This document shows, one piece after another, positions 21,020 to 33,223 of a stretch of 64,000 bases of DNA. The stretch comes from Thalassia testudinum (Eukaryota > Streptophyta > Magnoliopsida > Alismatales > Hydrocharitaceae). Numbering within the stretch: the stretch's first letter is position 1; every line of letters starts with the position of its first letter. The notes under the pieces are model-generated. The model made no database searches. It saw only the letters and a list, made by a program, of their open reading frames with translations, and had not been told where the DNA came from. The stretch lies in NCBI GenBank assembly GCA_037157565.1, contig JAZHRO010000022.1, forward strand, positions 5,084,001 to 5,148,000, in the 5' to 3' direction. The position numbers and the translations under genes were made by a program.

Positions 21020-22150
21020 TGGTGGTTAGGTGAAGGTAAGAGCAACCTTGTCCGAGATAGGTTCAGGGAGCACATGGTCAACAAAGGGTTTGAGACACTG
21101 TCCATTGACCTTGAATAAATTACCCATCTTTGGGTCAGAGATTTCGACGACCCCGTTAGGGAAAATCCACTTGATAACGAATAGGTTGTCCCACTTAGAC
21201 CTAAGCTTACGGGGGAAGAGCTTTAGTCGAGAATTGAAAAGCCAGACCTTATGGTTCAGCTCAAAGGTCTTACGTTAAATCATATGGTCATGGAGAGCTT
21301 TTGTCCTTGCCTTATAGATTCTGGCATTTTCATAAGCATCATTTCTAAGTTCCTCCAACTCAGATAGTTGGAGTTTCCTGGTCTTCTCGGCCAACTCTAT
21401 GTCAAAATTACACTTTTTGATGGCCTAAAATGCTTGGTGTTCTAGCTCTATGGGTAAGTGACACACTTACCAAATACCAGACGGAACAGAGACATACCGA
21501 TAGGCATTTTGTATGCTGTACGGTAGGCCCAAAGAGCATCATCTAGCTTTTGGATCCAATCCTTCCTATCAAGCCTAACGATTTTCTGCAAAATGTTTTT
21601 GATCTCCCGATTGGAGACCTCAGCCTGTCCGTTCGTCTAAGGGTGGTAGGTGTGGAAATCCGATGATTCACCTCGTATTTCCCCAATAAATTCTGAAACT
21701 AGGCATGAGTGAAATGCATGCCACCATTACTAATAATTGCCCAAGGAATCCCAAACCGACTGAAGATATTCTTTTCTAGAAAATCAATGACCACCTTGTG
21801 GCCATTGGTTCGGGTGGGGATTGCCCCAATCCATTTGGACACATAATCAACAGCGACAGAAATATACTAGTGTCCAAATGAAGGAGGAAAAGGTCCCATG
21901 AAGTCGATGCTCCAAATGTCAAAAATTTCAACAGAAAGTATTGAGTTTAGAGGCATCATATCTCTCTTAGCCATGTACCCGAGTGTCTGGCATCGGGTGC
22001 ACGACTTTGAGAATTCCTAGGCATCCTTAAATAATGATGGCCAATAGAACCTAGATTGCAAGATTTTTGCTACCATCTTTCTCCCAGAAAAGTGTCCACC
22101 ACACGTAGATGTATATAGAACTCAAGTATACTATGGAACCCAATTTTTAG
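21020..22150 (-). pseudogene. C integrase (degraded)
   Basis: Reading the minus strand from about 22120, the second half of a zinc-binding HHCC region is visible: CGGHFSGRKM, then about 35 residues later CTRCQ. The catalytic core follows with SIDFMGPFPPSFG (first Asp), a weakened second Asp region where the usual DxG reads SNGGMHF, and [12 protein letters not shown] (Glu). The C-terminal part (about 21280-21060) reads LFNSRLKLFPRKLRSKWDN and ends with FKVNGQCLKPF, typical of Athila/Tat integrases. Several stops interrupt it. The family joins element cDNA to chromosomal DNA; this copy cannot. Confidence 0.75.
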
Positions 22151-22261
22151 GATGCATCGATGAATAATCTAGTCTGTGCCGATGCAGTACAGCTCAGGAT
22201 CATCCTAAAAATAATATTTGGTCTCAAACACAAGTCACTCCCATTGTTGTTTGGTCCAATT

Positions 22262-22900
22262 CTAGGGGATTTGACCAATGACCAAATAATTGATGATATC
22301 TATAAACCAGGGGGTTCGAATACCCAAGACTGTGCGAATAGTCTCATCTGGAAAAGTGTCTAAAATAGGGATATCCAGATGAGGAGAATCAATTAGGATT
22401 CTCAAGAGATGATCCACCACTACATTTTGTGCCTGAACTTTATCCCTGATTTTGAGATCAAATTCTTGAAGTAATAGAATCCAGTGAATAAGCCAGGACT
22501 TGGCATCCTTTTTGGCCAAGAAATGTTTCAAAGCCGAGTGATTGGTATAAATGATTACATGAGAACCTAAAAGATAAGCCCTGAATTTTTCTAAGTCAAA
22601 GCTGTAGCTAGGAATTCTTTTTTAGTAACGGTGTAGTTCCTCTGAGCCTTGTCTAGAGTCTTGCTAGCGTCGTAAATCATAGAGGGCTTTTCCTCAATCT
22701 TCTGACCCAAGATAGCCCTGACGGCATAATCAGATATGTCAGCCATAATCTCAAATGGGGTTGTCCAGATCGGTGGTTGCAACACTGGGGCACAGGTGAC
22801 TACCGTTTTTAACAAATCAAATGCCTTACGTCATGATTCATTAAACTTGAATGACATGTCTTTGGCCAGAAGGTTACTCAAGGGTTGAGCAACCTTCATG
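22262..22900 (-). pseudogene. C RNase H (degraded)
   Basis: Minus-strand fragments show ISDYAVRAILGQ near 22730, YDASKTLDKAQRNYTVTKKEFLA near 22640, then HFLAKKDAKSWLIHWILLLQEFDLKIRD (22531-22445) and VVDHLLRIL, the usual order in gypsy RNase H. Frames change between fragments. RNase H degrades the RNA strand during cDNA synthesis. It follows RT without a gap. Confidence 0.75.
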
Positions 22901-24041
22901 AAGTCCTTGATGAATCTTCTATAAAAACCCACATGCTTAAGGAAAGAGCGGACCTGTTTACGGATGTGGGTGGAGGAAGTCTAGAGATAGCATCCACCTT
23001 AACCTTATCAACCTCAATACCCTGATTAGAGACCACATGACCCAGGACAATGCTTTCCTATGTCATAAAGTGGCTCTTTTCCCATCTAAGGACCAGCCGT
23101 GTCTTGATGCATCTCTGGAGGATCAATTCCAAGTTAGCTAGGCAGGACTCAAAAGAATCTCTGAAAATGGAGAAATCATCCATGAACACCTCAAGATAAT
23201 CTCCCACCATGTCAGAAAAGATGGCCAGCATGCACCTTTGAAAAGTCGAGGGTGCATTGCAAAGCCCGAACGACATTCTACGGAATGCAAAGGTTCCATA
23301 GGGACATGTGAAAGTTGTCTTTCCCTGGTCTTCGTGATGGATAGGGACTTAGTTATATCCCGAATAACCGTCTAGGAAGCAAAAGTATTTTTGCCCAACT
23401 AACCTTTTTAGGATGTGATTAATGAATGGCAAGGGAAAGTGATCCTTTTTGGTGGCTGTGTTCAGCTTCCTATAGTCAATACAGACTCTCCAAGTAGAAG
23501 CTGAACGAGTGGTAAAGGTTTCCCCTTTCTCGTTAGTCGTAACGGTTATTCTCACCTTCTTGGGTACAATCTTAATGGGGCTAACCCACGGACTATCCGA
23601 GATTGGGTATATAATTCTAGCATCGAGCCACTTGATTATCTCCTTCTTGACCACTTCTCACATATTCAGGTTTAGTCTCCTTTGCATTTTGCAAGAAGGA
23701 CGGGATCCATCTTCCATGAAAATACGATGATTACAATAACATGGCTCGATTCCCCTAAGGTTATGGATGGTCCAACCAATTGCCTCATTGTTCTTAAGGA
23801 CCTTAATCAACCTCAATTCACGCTTCTTAGTTAAATTAGCACTAATAATCACAGGGAGCCTGTTCTTAAGTCTTAAGAACTCGTATTTCAAATTTTTAGT
23901 CAATGGTTTCAATTCAAGCTGAGGTGGGTTTAGTATAGAAGGTAGGGAGGATGCTAATGAAGATTCATCAGGATGATCTAGTGGAAGAGGCTGGGAATGA
24001 ACAAAATCAACAGCCTTTTCAGAATGCGGCAGGCCTGCCAT
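22900..24041 (-). pseudogene. C reverse transcriptase (degraded)
   Basis: A single minus-strand frame with scattered stops runs through nearly all of this part. It shows WVSPIKIVPKK, CIDYRKLNTATKKDHFPL, FCFLDGYSGYN, SFGLCNAPSTFQRCM and the catalytic EVFMDDFSIF (near 23200-23170). FMDD in place of YVDD is typical of Athila/Tat elements. A stop follows GYSGYN, and the frame is lost near 22950. The family copies element RNA into DNA. The matching H region is at 62480-63400. Confidence 0.85.
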
Positions 24042-24800
24042 GGAGGGTTATGGGTTGGACTTGCTAAAGCTGGTGGAGTCCTCAAGTGCACTGATCATCA
24101 TACAAGTCTCAAAATCATGATCCTCGAGTTCCTCAACGAATCCACAATCCTCAAATCCTCTTATCACCTTAAAAATATCAAGAGTTAGCTTCTTATCCCC
24201 AAAGGTGATCTCCATACTATCGCTCTCACGATTTATGTTGGCCATAGTAGTAGCTAGGAACGGGCACCCCAGAATGATGAGCGTGTTACTCAAATCGTTA
24301 GGTACATCCATGTTAAGGACCAGGAAATTTACAGGAAAATAGAAAATCTTTACCTTGACGATTACATCCTCAATAACGCCCTTTGTTGTGGTGACCGAGC
24401 GGTCTGCTAATTATAGCGTTACTGTGGTTGGCCTAAGTTCACCTAATCCAAACCTCTCGTAAAGAGAGGTTGGGATAAGGTTGATGGATGCACCTAAATC
24501 CAACAGTGCCCTATCAAAAGTATATTCCCCAATAATGCATGAAATCAAGGGGGCAGTAGGATCCTTTCTCTTTTGAGGAAGGTGGTGTAGGATGATAGAA
24601 CTTGCCTGCTTATAGAGAATCACCTTCCTCGGAGTGGGTTCTCTCAACTTACGCTTTTGGGTAGATAGTTCTTTTAGAAATTTAGCATAAGCTGGGATGT
24701 GCTTAATAGCATCGAGAAGTGGAATATTGATCTCTATGCTCTTGAATAAATTTAGGAACTCCTCGTTGCTATCTAAGGTTTTCTTCTTCCTGGTTTTCAA
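24042..24800 (-). pseudogene. C aspartic protease region (degraded)
   Basis: In frame with the RT that follows, the minus strand reads FDRALLDLGASINLIPTS, the protease active site in the DLGAS form of this lineage, then GLGELRPTTVTL. After a stop come FLVLNMDVPNDL and LIILGCPFLATT, the second conserved region (usually ILGRPFLAT; Arg is Cys here). The enzyme would cut the gag-pol polyprotein. The linker to RT is acidic. Confidence 0.75.
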
Positions 24801-26590
24801 TAGGGCTTCAGGGAATGGGATATGGGTGGTATTTTCAATTTTCGATCCCTAGGCCTTATTGTCTTCTTCAATCTCCTCCTCTCTCTCAAGCGCCCGAGGG
24901 TTTTGGCATCTAGAAGGTAATTCAGGATTCTAGGTTTGCTTTCCACATCTCAAGGTGATGGACTTTGTAGAGGCATATGGGTTTGGGTCTTGAGGTGGGT
25001 TTGTGAAGATCAGAGGGCCTTGATTTGTCATGTAACCAAAAGAAGAAGAAGAGGAGGGACCCTACTCAACCACCTGAGCATGTGCGTGTGGGTCCCTTTG
25101 ATTCCCGTACCCTTGGGCTCTATTGCCCTGATTTTGTGCATTACGCGGTTGGGTATGAGTTGGGATGTTAGAGATCCATGTTGTCAAGTGTTAGTAATTG
25201 ACCTGGATTGTAAGTTATCCAATGACGTCTTCATTTGCTGCGTAAGTTGAAGCATGGACCCTTGCATTTTACCATCTGCCAGTTTAAATTAGCCTACCCT
25301 GCAAATTGTTGGGCATTCCATGATGGCTGAGTAACTGATCTCGGGGGCAACTGGGTGTATACTTAACCCTGACCCATAGGTCATTTAGATGAATAGTTGC
25401 TCGGTCGAGTTTGGGCTATTGCCCCTGACTTTTCCAAAAGTTAGGGTGGTTCCTCCAACCCGAGTTATAAGTGTTGGAATATGGGTTGGACCTAACATTC
25501 TCTTGCATTTAATACACATCCTCATAGGACGAGGATGGAGAGAAGGAAGGATCAAAAAAACTGGGATCAAAGGCCCCAGTTTGGAACCCATAAGGTTCTG
25601 AGAAATCCTAGCTCATAGGTTGAGCCGATTCAAGTTGGTTCACGAACTCCCACCTCGTGGGAGCTCGTGAGGAATGGAATCACAAATTCTAGGATTGAGT
25701 AGGTGTAGAAGTGTTTCCCAGACATCCATTCTTCCATTCTTTTAGCAACCAAGTCCATTTTATCAAGCTTATTACAAATCAATTCCATGTCAAATGAGTG
25801 AGAATCATGTATCTCATTAGCATTTGACCTGGGTTGTTGGGATTAATTGAATGCATCCATGGAGGAGTGGTTAATTAAGTTCTCACTCATTTCCTCAAAT
25901 AGGTCATATGCGCTATCTGCATCCTTGTTGCAGAAATTACCTCCGTAGGAGGCATCCACGTGATTACGAAGTTGTTCAACCAACCCGTGATAGAAAATCT
26001 GCACGAGTTGCCATTTCGGCACCTCGTGGTGTGGACACTTCCTCAAAAGTTCCTGGAATCACTCCCAGGCACCATGACATATTTCCCCCAGCCGCTGGGC
26101 AAAAGTGGCAATCGCCTGTCGCAAGGTATTGGTCCATCCGATTGGGAAGAATTTCTTCAGGAAGGTTTGACTTAAGAGTAGCTCATGTTTCTATCAGTCT
26201 TCCGATGGTCTGGTACCAATGAGCGGCCTTATCCCTTAGAGAGTGGGGAAAGAGCCTCATGAGCATTTGCTCTTCGTTCACATTCCTTGCTTTGGTGGTC
26301 TGAACCAAAGTGGTTAGATCCTCCAAATGCTGGAATGGGTCCTTAGAGCCAAGCCCATGGAAATGCTCAATCAAACTTAAGACTTGGGGCTTGATTTCTA
26401 TGTCTCTAGCGAGAATCATGACGTCGGGACATTCCCCATAGTTTGAAGGATCATAGAAATCCTTCAAGGGTCGAGTGCCCTGACTATTAATTCATTAGAA
26501 TCATTACTGCATCTATTGCAATTCTTCCAACTGCCTCTAAATTAGCTCCTACTGGTTCGGGGGCGAGGGACGTGGTTGTTGATCAGCCAT
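24801..26590 (-). pseudogene. C gag (degraded)
   Basis: The probable start is the minus-strand ATG at 26590 (MADQQPRPSPPNQ). Stops follow at once in a Gln-rich stretch, probably from CAA/CAG codons. The best part is 26467-26183 (KDFYDPSNYGE; EIKPQVLSLIEHFHGLGSKD; HSLRDKAAHWYQ), the capsid-like core of Athila/Tat gag. The section 26046-25843 carries VEQLRNHVDAS and DLFEEMSENL. The region to 24801 is Pro/Ser/Asn-rich with many stops. I see no CCHC knuckle, and none in the H equivalent. Confidence 0.75.
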
Positions 26591-27899
26591 GGAATCTGCT
26601 TGGCTATAGCTCAACCTCTGCCTCTAGGAGTGGTCTAAAGGTCCTTCCAATCTAGGGTTCAATGACCTCCTTCCAAGCATACATTGAAAGGAAGTTGAAA
26701 GGATGGGGAAGAGAAGGAACCCTACAGCACAAAAATACAACCCTGTCCTTAGGTTGGGTAGCCTAAAAGTCTACAGACTCTTAGAATCCATCCTAAGATT
26801 ATGGATGATTTACTCTACTTATATCCAGGCAATCCAACCAGTTAGAAGGAGGGACTGGGGAGAAGGTTCTTCCTTTGGCTTGTGCCTCCGGTCATTAGTG
26901 TACCCTCCAACCGCGGTCGTTCGATGCTACTCCCCTAACTAGACATCCGATTGACTAGTATAAGTAGGTTAATCATGAACAATCTCAATCTGGATCTTGA
27001 TGAGTGAGCCAATCCTTAGGGCCAACGTCTAATCAATTTTAGTTAGGCTTGGGATATTGGTGCTTCAGGAATGTGATGGGCCCTTAATGGGTTGTGCCCT
27101 TAATGATTTGTTTGAGAATGTGCATAGCCAAAAAGTTTTCAAGCAAGATTATTAATGATGAGGTGAGTTTTAGGGTTCGAATCTTGCTTAGTAGCTTTCA
27201 GGATTCAAATATTAGGTGTATTCAACAAAGTTTTGTAAGGCAGACCAAGTTTTGAAAGCACGAGTTCAAGTGTTTTTCCTTTATAAATCAAGAAAATATG
27301 GAGTACCTGGCTTGACCTAAATATTGAATCCTATGGGGCAGCTACAAAATGAATTTCTTTTAAATTAGGTGGTGCAGCCCAAATAATTCAATTAATCAGC
27401 CCAAATGCACCACTGATTAAGGCACACAGAAAGGTGATTAACTTAATATGATTTTTACTCCTTTATGTGTTGAATTGGTGTACCGGTTCCATAGGTTGGG
27501 ATCCTAGTTGAGTAGATGAAAATCAAGTCAAGTTATGTGCCTCAAATGTGGGTGTATAAAGTGTGTATATTGATTCGTCCCACAGAGAGTATGTTTTTTT
27601 TTTTTATAATATGCGAGGGTGAGATGAGTGGAGGTGGCAAACAAGACAAATAACTCTATCCCAGGGTTTGTGAAAACACCTAAGTAGATTAGGTCTTGGT
27701 TATGAATGTGGCGAAATGAAACTAGTGGGGGGGTAATGTGGGGGGCACTTACAGATTACTCTACCCACACTTTACTCTGATCTACCGCACTTGGATCTCC
27801 ATGCTAGGGTACCTACAAGACAATAGATCAGAGATAAGCGGGGTTAGTAATATGTAAATGCAAAGAAGAGCAGAAAATAAGAAAGTAAATTACGTTGCC
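26591..27899 (-). other. C leader with conserved leader block
   Basis: A non-coding leader between the primer site and gag. The block at 26843-26935 is the minus-strand copy of the element found at 340-430 in K1 and 59212-59302 in H. The rest also matches the H leader, e.g. the words around 27060-27120 (gggcccttaatgg). No gene seen. Confidence 0.6.
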
Positions 27900-27917
27900 T
27901 CCCCAGCAACGGCACCA
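27900..27917 (-). promoter_or_regulatory. primer binding site of C (tRNA-Asp-like)
   Basis: On the minus strand TGGTGCCGTTGCTGGGGA, three bases after the LTR end ...GTTCATCA. It differs at two positions from the tRNA-Asp-complementary site of Athila elements as I remember it. Confidence 0.75.
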
Positions 27918-27920
27918 AAA

Positions 27921-29337
27921 TGATGAACGTGTTTCACGTGGTAGAAATCAGGGTTTGGAGGAACACGTCGTCATAGTTGCAAGACTCGTTTTCAATTACA
28001 ATTTTATCCTAGGTCGAACACAGGGTGGCGACATTTACTTTGCTTGAAAACCACGCTTTGTTTTATTTATTTTTAGTATTTTGAAGTTTTGTTTTTTTTT
28101 GTGTTTTTGAAATAAAATGACAAGCAAAATAAATTCACAAGAGAGATGGAACAAATATGATATATATCACTCCAATGTTAATTACAATGATCTATGAAAG
28201 CATAAAAGAGATAGGGGTGAGAAGAAATCTCCCGAATCGGCTGTTCAGCAAGATGACAGTGCCTGGTGGAAGCTTGGACGAAGGAGTTGAGATGCAGGAT
28301 GATGAAGGTGAGATGCAGGAGGACGTCAGGTAGAGGAATGCTTCACCGAGGCTCTAGAATGGAGGTGAGGAGGCGGAGGCGATCTGCTACCAGAATGGAG
28401 GTAGGAGGACAGCTTCAAGGTGACCTATGAAGGTGATGGGATAAGGGATGAATATTTGGTGGGATCAAGGAATGCTATACTAATAGGAGGCCTTTGGAGC
28501 TTGAGAGTAAGCTCTACTGGAGCTTTGGTAGGTTACTAGAGCTTAGGAGTAGGTGAGAGTAGAGTAGGTAGAGATGAAGAGGAATGGGGGGTGTAGGGGT
28601 GTTTATATAGTGGTGGAATGGAGGTGGTTTGCATGCACGGGCCTTTAATGACATTTAATACATCGCTAAAGACTGGCCAGAGACATCGCTAAACCATTCA
28701 CACACCTTGGCTGGTGCTTGGAAGCTTGGCCTTGGCTGGCATAGGGCGCAGCGATCGTTGATCGTTGGATCAGGGGTGGACGGTTGTGATCATGAGAGGA
28801 GAATGCGCGCTCGCCTGCAGATCGCACGCACTTTCATTTGAATCACTCGCCTCGTGCAATTGCGAGGATTGGACGGCAGGCACACCTCTTGGTCATCTTA
28901 AATGCACACCCCAGATGTCATGCGTGCGATCTGGTGTGCCCCCTCGCGTTGGTGGGTGACGTCAGATCGCGCGTGGAGAATCTCGATCGCTCGATCGAGA
29001 TCGAGCAGCCCTATTTCACCTAACGTTGTAGCGGGTGCGGCTCAAACTCATGCTCGCTGTTTGCGAGTGCTTGTCTTCATTTTTGCACCAAAGTGGTGCT
29101 TTGTCTAGTGGAGGCGGTGCAATCACGCGCACCTTGACCATTGGATGAAGATCCAACGGTCGAGGTGAGTCCTTGCTTGAGGTCGGGCGCGATGGCTCTG
29201 GTGGGGGGTGGCCTAGATGGTGCCACGTGGTGACATCTGGGCCGTCCATCTTCATCTTCTTGTGGAGGGTCCTACGGAGCTCTGATCGAGGTGATTTTCA
29301 CGTTGACAGACTACGATCATCGCTTCGGATTCATCCA
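27921..29337 (-). repeat. 5' LTR of C, main part
   Basis: Matches 17946-19450 of the 3' LTR. It is interrupted at 29337 by Sirevirus S1; ATCCA (29333-29337) pairs with ATCCG (38741-38745). Open frames at 28765-29108 lie in the LTR and are not genes. Confidence 0.8.
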
Positions 29338-30338
29338 TGTAAGCACCTCTATTTTGATGCACCAAAATTATGTTTATTGGTAAGACTGACATTTCAGGAC
29401 TATCTTGGATTGAAGCCTCTGTTCAAGACACAAGTTCAGATAGTTGCTGATGTGCATCTTTTTCATTTATTTGAGTCTAGGACTTTATTGTAGGGAACCT
29501 CAAATAAAACTCAAAAATGATTTTTTCGTGTATCTTTTCAAATCCAAATTTTAGGGTTATTGATCGACCAGACTTGTTAATTGATCAACCAACCTACTTA
29601 TTTGACTGATCAAATTAGTCCATTTTTGGAAGTTGAGAAAAATCCTCTTGATCAACCAACCAAGCTAATTGATCAACCAATAAGTGATCGACTAACATCC
29701 TTCATTGATCGACCAAAGTACTTTTTAATCAACCAATTAACCTTAATTGATCGACCAATTTTGTTTCCTATTTAAGCAAAACTTTTTGTATAAATAGAAG
29801 TCGTACGCAGCCCATTCATATACAACATTTAAAAAAGAAACACCATTCAAAAATTGATCTTCTCATGCTTATTGCAAAAGGCCTTCACATCTCGTTCTTC
29901 ACGCTCTTCGAATGCATGATGGCTTGAACCTCTGCGAAAAATTGGTTTGATCATTTATTGAGGTCCCATAGAATTCATTTTATTGTTATTCTATTTTGTT
30001 GTTTTGATTTATGGATCCCAAGCCTGTTTGGAAGATCCATGGTTGTTGTTTTTGCTTCTCTTTAGGATAAAAGAGAAGGGTTTGTAAGAGGTTGTGCCAT
30101 CCTCGTTCAAGTGGTGCAAATAGTGAATTGACTAGCTTGTAGTCGGAAAAATCCGAAGTTGGGAGGCTTAGGTAGTGGTTTTTACTCGTATTGGGATTCC
30201 ATTATAAATCAGGTGTACTCTGTGCATGAATCTCTGTTGTCTTATTTTTTAATCTGACACTTATTTTTTTAAAGCAATACTATTCACCCCTCTCTTCTAG
30301 TATTTAGTTGCAATCCACAGGTTATTCTCCAACCCTCA
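29338..30338 (+). repeat. 5' LTR of S1
   Basis: 1001 bp, TGTAAGCACC... to ...CCAACCCTCA. TATAAATA lies at 29789-29796. About nine copies of ttgatcgaccaa-like words stand at 29565-29760, just upstream. Its open frame at 29581-29775 is simply the translation of these words. Confidence 0.9.
29565..29760. repeat. palindromic iterons in the S1 U3 region
   Basis: About nine imperfect copies of the 12-bp palindrome-like word TTGRTCGAYCAA (forms tgatcgacca, tgatcaacca, tgactgatcaa), spaced roughly 15-35 bp apart and ending about 30 bp before the TATA box. The 3' LTR copy holds the same array at 37945-38160. Confidence 0.8.
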
Positions 30339-30340
30339 TT

Positions 30341-30354
30341 TGGTATCAAAGCGA
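30341..30354 (+). promoter_or_regulatory. primer binding site of S1 (initiator tRNA-Met)
   Basis: TGGTATCAAAGCGA follows the LTR end by two bases. It matches the usual copia site TGGTATCAGAGC except for one base. J has the unchanged TGGTATCAGAG. Confidence 0.85.
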
Positions 30355-30367
30355 GGTTGTCCAGAAG

Positions 30368-31696
30368 ATGTCAAAATCATTTGTCGACACATACGCTAAG
30401 GGGCAGTCTGCTGTTCGTCCTTCTCTCTTTGATGAGACGAACTACGGATATTGGAAGACAAGGATGCAAATCTTCCTGGAGTCCATGGATTTCTAGGTAT
30501 GGGGCAGCATCACCTCCAAGTATACTCGTCTTAAGATAAAGGAAGGAGTGGTTGTGACACCAAATCAAAAGAAGATGGAAACTCACAATGCAAAAGCCAT
30601 GAATGCAATCTTTTGTGGGCTTTCAAGAGCAGAATTCAACCACGTTTCTGCTTGCAAGACAACCTACGAAATCTGGAACATCCTTGAAGTAACCCATGAA
30701 GGCACGGCAGAGGTAAAGGAAACTAGAGTGAATTTACTAACGCAAAATTACGAGCTTTTCAAGATGAAGAAGGGCGAGTTGATCAAGGAAATGTTCATGA
30801 GGTTTATGGACATCATAAACTCTCTAGGGAACCTAGATCAGGAGATCAAGAATGAAACACTTGTGAGAAAGATACTCCGATCTCTCACCAACGATTGGGA
30901 AAGCAAGACCACAGCAATACAGGAGTCTAAAGATTTGTCTACCCTCAAATTAGACAATCTTATCGGAAGCTTCATGGCCTATGAAGTTCAACTTCAACAC
31001 ATGAAGGAGCATGAAGGCGAAGGAGTAAAGAAGAAGGCCATAGCCCTTGAAGCCACTCAAGAATCTGAAGAAACTTCAAGTGGAGAAGAAGAGGAAGACA
31101 TAGCACTCTTATCTAGAAAATTTAGAAAGTTTCTTAAGGACAAGAAGAACTGGAGGAAGAAGAAAGAAGGAAGAAACAATGACGCAGTCATCTGTTATAA
31201 CTACAAGAGAAAGGGACACATCAAGAAGGATTGTCCACTTCTCAGGAAGGAATCTGAAAAGAAGAAGAAGCACTTCAATAAAGATGGAAAGAAGAAAGCC
31301 TTTACTACAACTTGGGATAAGTCAGACTCAAGTTCAGAAGAAGAAGAAACATCAGGAGAAGAAGCTCTTCTCGGTTTGATGGCACTAGTAGATGAGGTAA
31401 CCTCCTTTACTCAAGAAGAACTATTAGAAGCATTCTTTGAATTGCATGATATAGCTACATCATTAAAATTAGAAAACAAAAACCTAGTAAAGACACTAGA
31501 CAAAGCAAACGCACAAAAAGATGCACTTGACAATCAAAACAAAGAACCATCTATTGAAATTACAACACTAAAATCTCAAATAAACCACTTAGAAATAGAC
31601 ATAGATAAATTGAAAGAAAACTCTGCTATTCTACTAAATGACCTGACAAAATTCACAGATGGATGTAGAAATCTACGTAAATTGTTAGGAACATAA
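30368..31696 (+). pseudogene. gag: S1 gag, one stop
   Basis: A 442-codon frame from the ATG at 30368 to TAA at 31694-31696, broken only by TAG at 30494. The N-terminal half is the copia capsid (LFDETNYGYWKTRMQIFLES; YEIWNILEVTHEGT; KILRSLTNDWESKTTAIQES). A Lys/Glu-rich linker (EEEEDIALLSRKFRKFLKDK) leads to a CCHC-like knuckle, CYNYKRKGHIKKDCP, in which the second Cys is Tyr. A long coiled-coil-like tail (about 31400-31690) is characteristic of Sirevirus gag. Gag forms the particle that packages element RNA. J carries a related gag with the same Cys-to-Tyr change. Confidence 0.85.
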
Positions 31697-32120
31697 ACCC
31701 AAAGCACCACAAAATTTGGGTTAGGCTATATACCAAAGAATATCCATGAAGCATCTAGTTCCAGTCAAAACAAAGAGAAAGGTAGCCTGCCAAAATATGC
31801 AATGAAAACTAACCACCGTGGACCCAAGCAAAAATGGAAGCATTTTGCAATCTTGTTTTATAGGCTCAGTAGATTATAAGAAGTGGACTTTCCAACAAAT
31901 CAAAGGAACATTGAAGCCACTATATCAAATGAAGCCTCACAATCACAAATCAATGATAGGAAAGAGAAGAAAGAAGATGGATTATGGACAACAGCTATTC
32001 CAAGCACATGACCGGCAAGGAAGACCTATTCCTACAACTCAACCTTCAGGAAGGTGGTACGGTCAAGTTCGGGAACAACCACAAGGGCCGTATTATTGGT
32101 ACTGGCCAAATTGATAATTC
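31697..32120 (+). pseudogene. S1 gag-pol junction and protease (degraded)
   Basis: After the gag stop a Lys/Gln-rich linker is followed at about 31978 by WIMDNSYSKHMTGKEDLF. Copia proteases normally read W-DSGCS-HMTG here. Ser, Gly and Cys are replaced by Asn, Ser and Tyr, each explicable by one G-to-A change, so the catalytic DSG is gone. The following part (FGNNHKGRIIGTG; GLKHNLLSVSQI) is the normal copia continuation. The frame differs from gag's. Confidence 0.75.
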
Positions 32121-33223
32121 TTCTACCTTTATTGATAATGTGCACTTAGTTAAAGGTTTAAAACACAATCTATTAAGTGTAAGCCAAATATATGATAAAG
32201 GGAATAGAATTACATTTACATCAAAAGGTTTTAAAATTCATGATGAAGAAACAAATCAAGTTATTCTTAAAGGAAATAGACACAAAGACATTTACACCAT
32301 AAGCTTCAACAAATACGACAGTCTTGATTGTCTAGTCGTATCTGACGAAGAAATAACTCTTTGGCATAAAAAACTAGGTCATGTTCACATGGGAAACATT
32401 AGTAAACTTGTGAAACGTGAACTTGTAAAAGGTCTACCAAGAATCAACTTCAAGAAAAGCAAAGTCTGCGATTCTTATTAAGTCGACAAACAAACCAAAA
32501 ACTCTTTTAAACCAAAAAGGATGGTTAGCACTTCTCAACCCCTGGAGCTACTTCACTTAGACTTATTTAGACCAACCAAATCCAAAGCCTAAGCAGGTGC
32601 AGATATTGTTTAGTCATAATTGACGACTTCTCTAGATTTACCTAGGTATCTTAAAGAGCAAGGACTTAACTTTAGATGCCTTTAGCAAACTAGTTAGAAG
32701 ATTACAAAATGAAAAAGGGTTTGAAGTAATCAAAATCAGAAGTGATCATGGTGGAGAATTTGAAAATGAATCTTTCTCAAATTTTTATGATCAATATGGA
32801 ATTAAACATGAGTTTTCCTTCCCTAGAGTTGCATCGCAGAATGGTGTAGTTGAGAGGAAAAATAAGACCTTACAAGAGTGTGCCAACACAATGCTGTGCG
32901 AGTCAAAGCTGCCTCGATATTTTTGGGCTAAGGCTGTAAACATTGCTTGTTATATCCAAAATAGAACCTTGATAAGACCAATTCTAGAGAAGACACCCTT
33001 TGAACTCTATCATGGAAGAACACCTAGAATTTCCTACTTGAAGATTTTTGGATGTCGATGTTTTATACTTAACACTAAAGATAATCTTGATAAGTTTGAT
33101 GCAAAAAGCTCAGAAGGGACTTTTCTAGGTTATTCAACTAGAAGTAAAGCCTATAAGTTCTTTAATAGGAAGAATTCTATTGTTGAGGAAACCATGAATG
33201 TATCATTTGATGAAACACATTAG
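32120..33223 (+). pseudogene. S1 integrase (degraded)
   Basis: LWHKKLGHVHMGNI supplies the two His of the HHCC finger. The Cys pair reads CDSY (second Cys lost by another G-to-A change), followed by a stop. LLHLDLF holds the first catalytic Asp. After one frameshift near 32600, IRSDHGGEFEN supplies the second Asp and NGVVERKNKTLQE the Glu. The C-terminal part (LKIFGCRCFI; GTFLGYSTRSKAYKFFN) is typical copia. Integrase inserts element cDNA into the chromosome; this copy is inactive. Confidence 0.85.
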
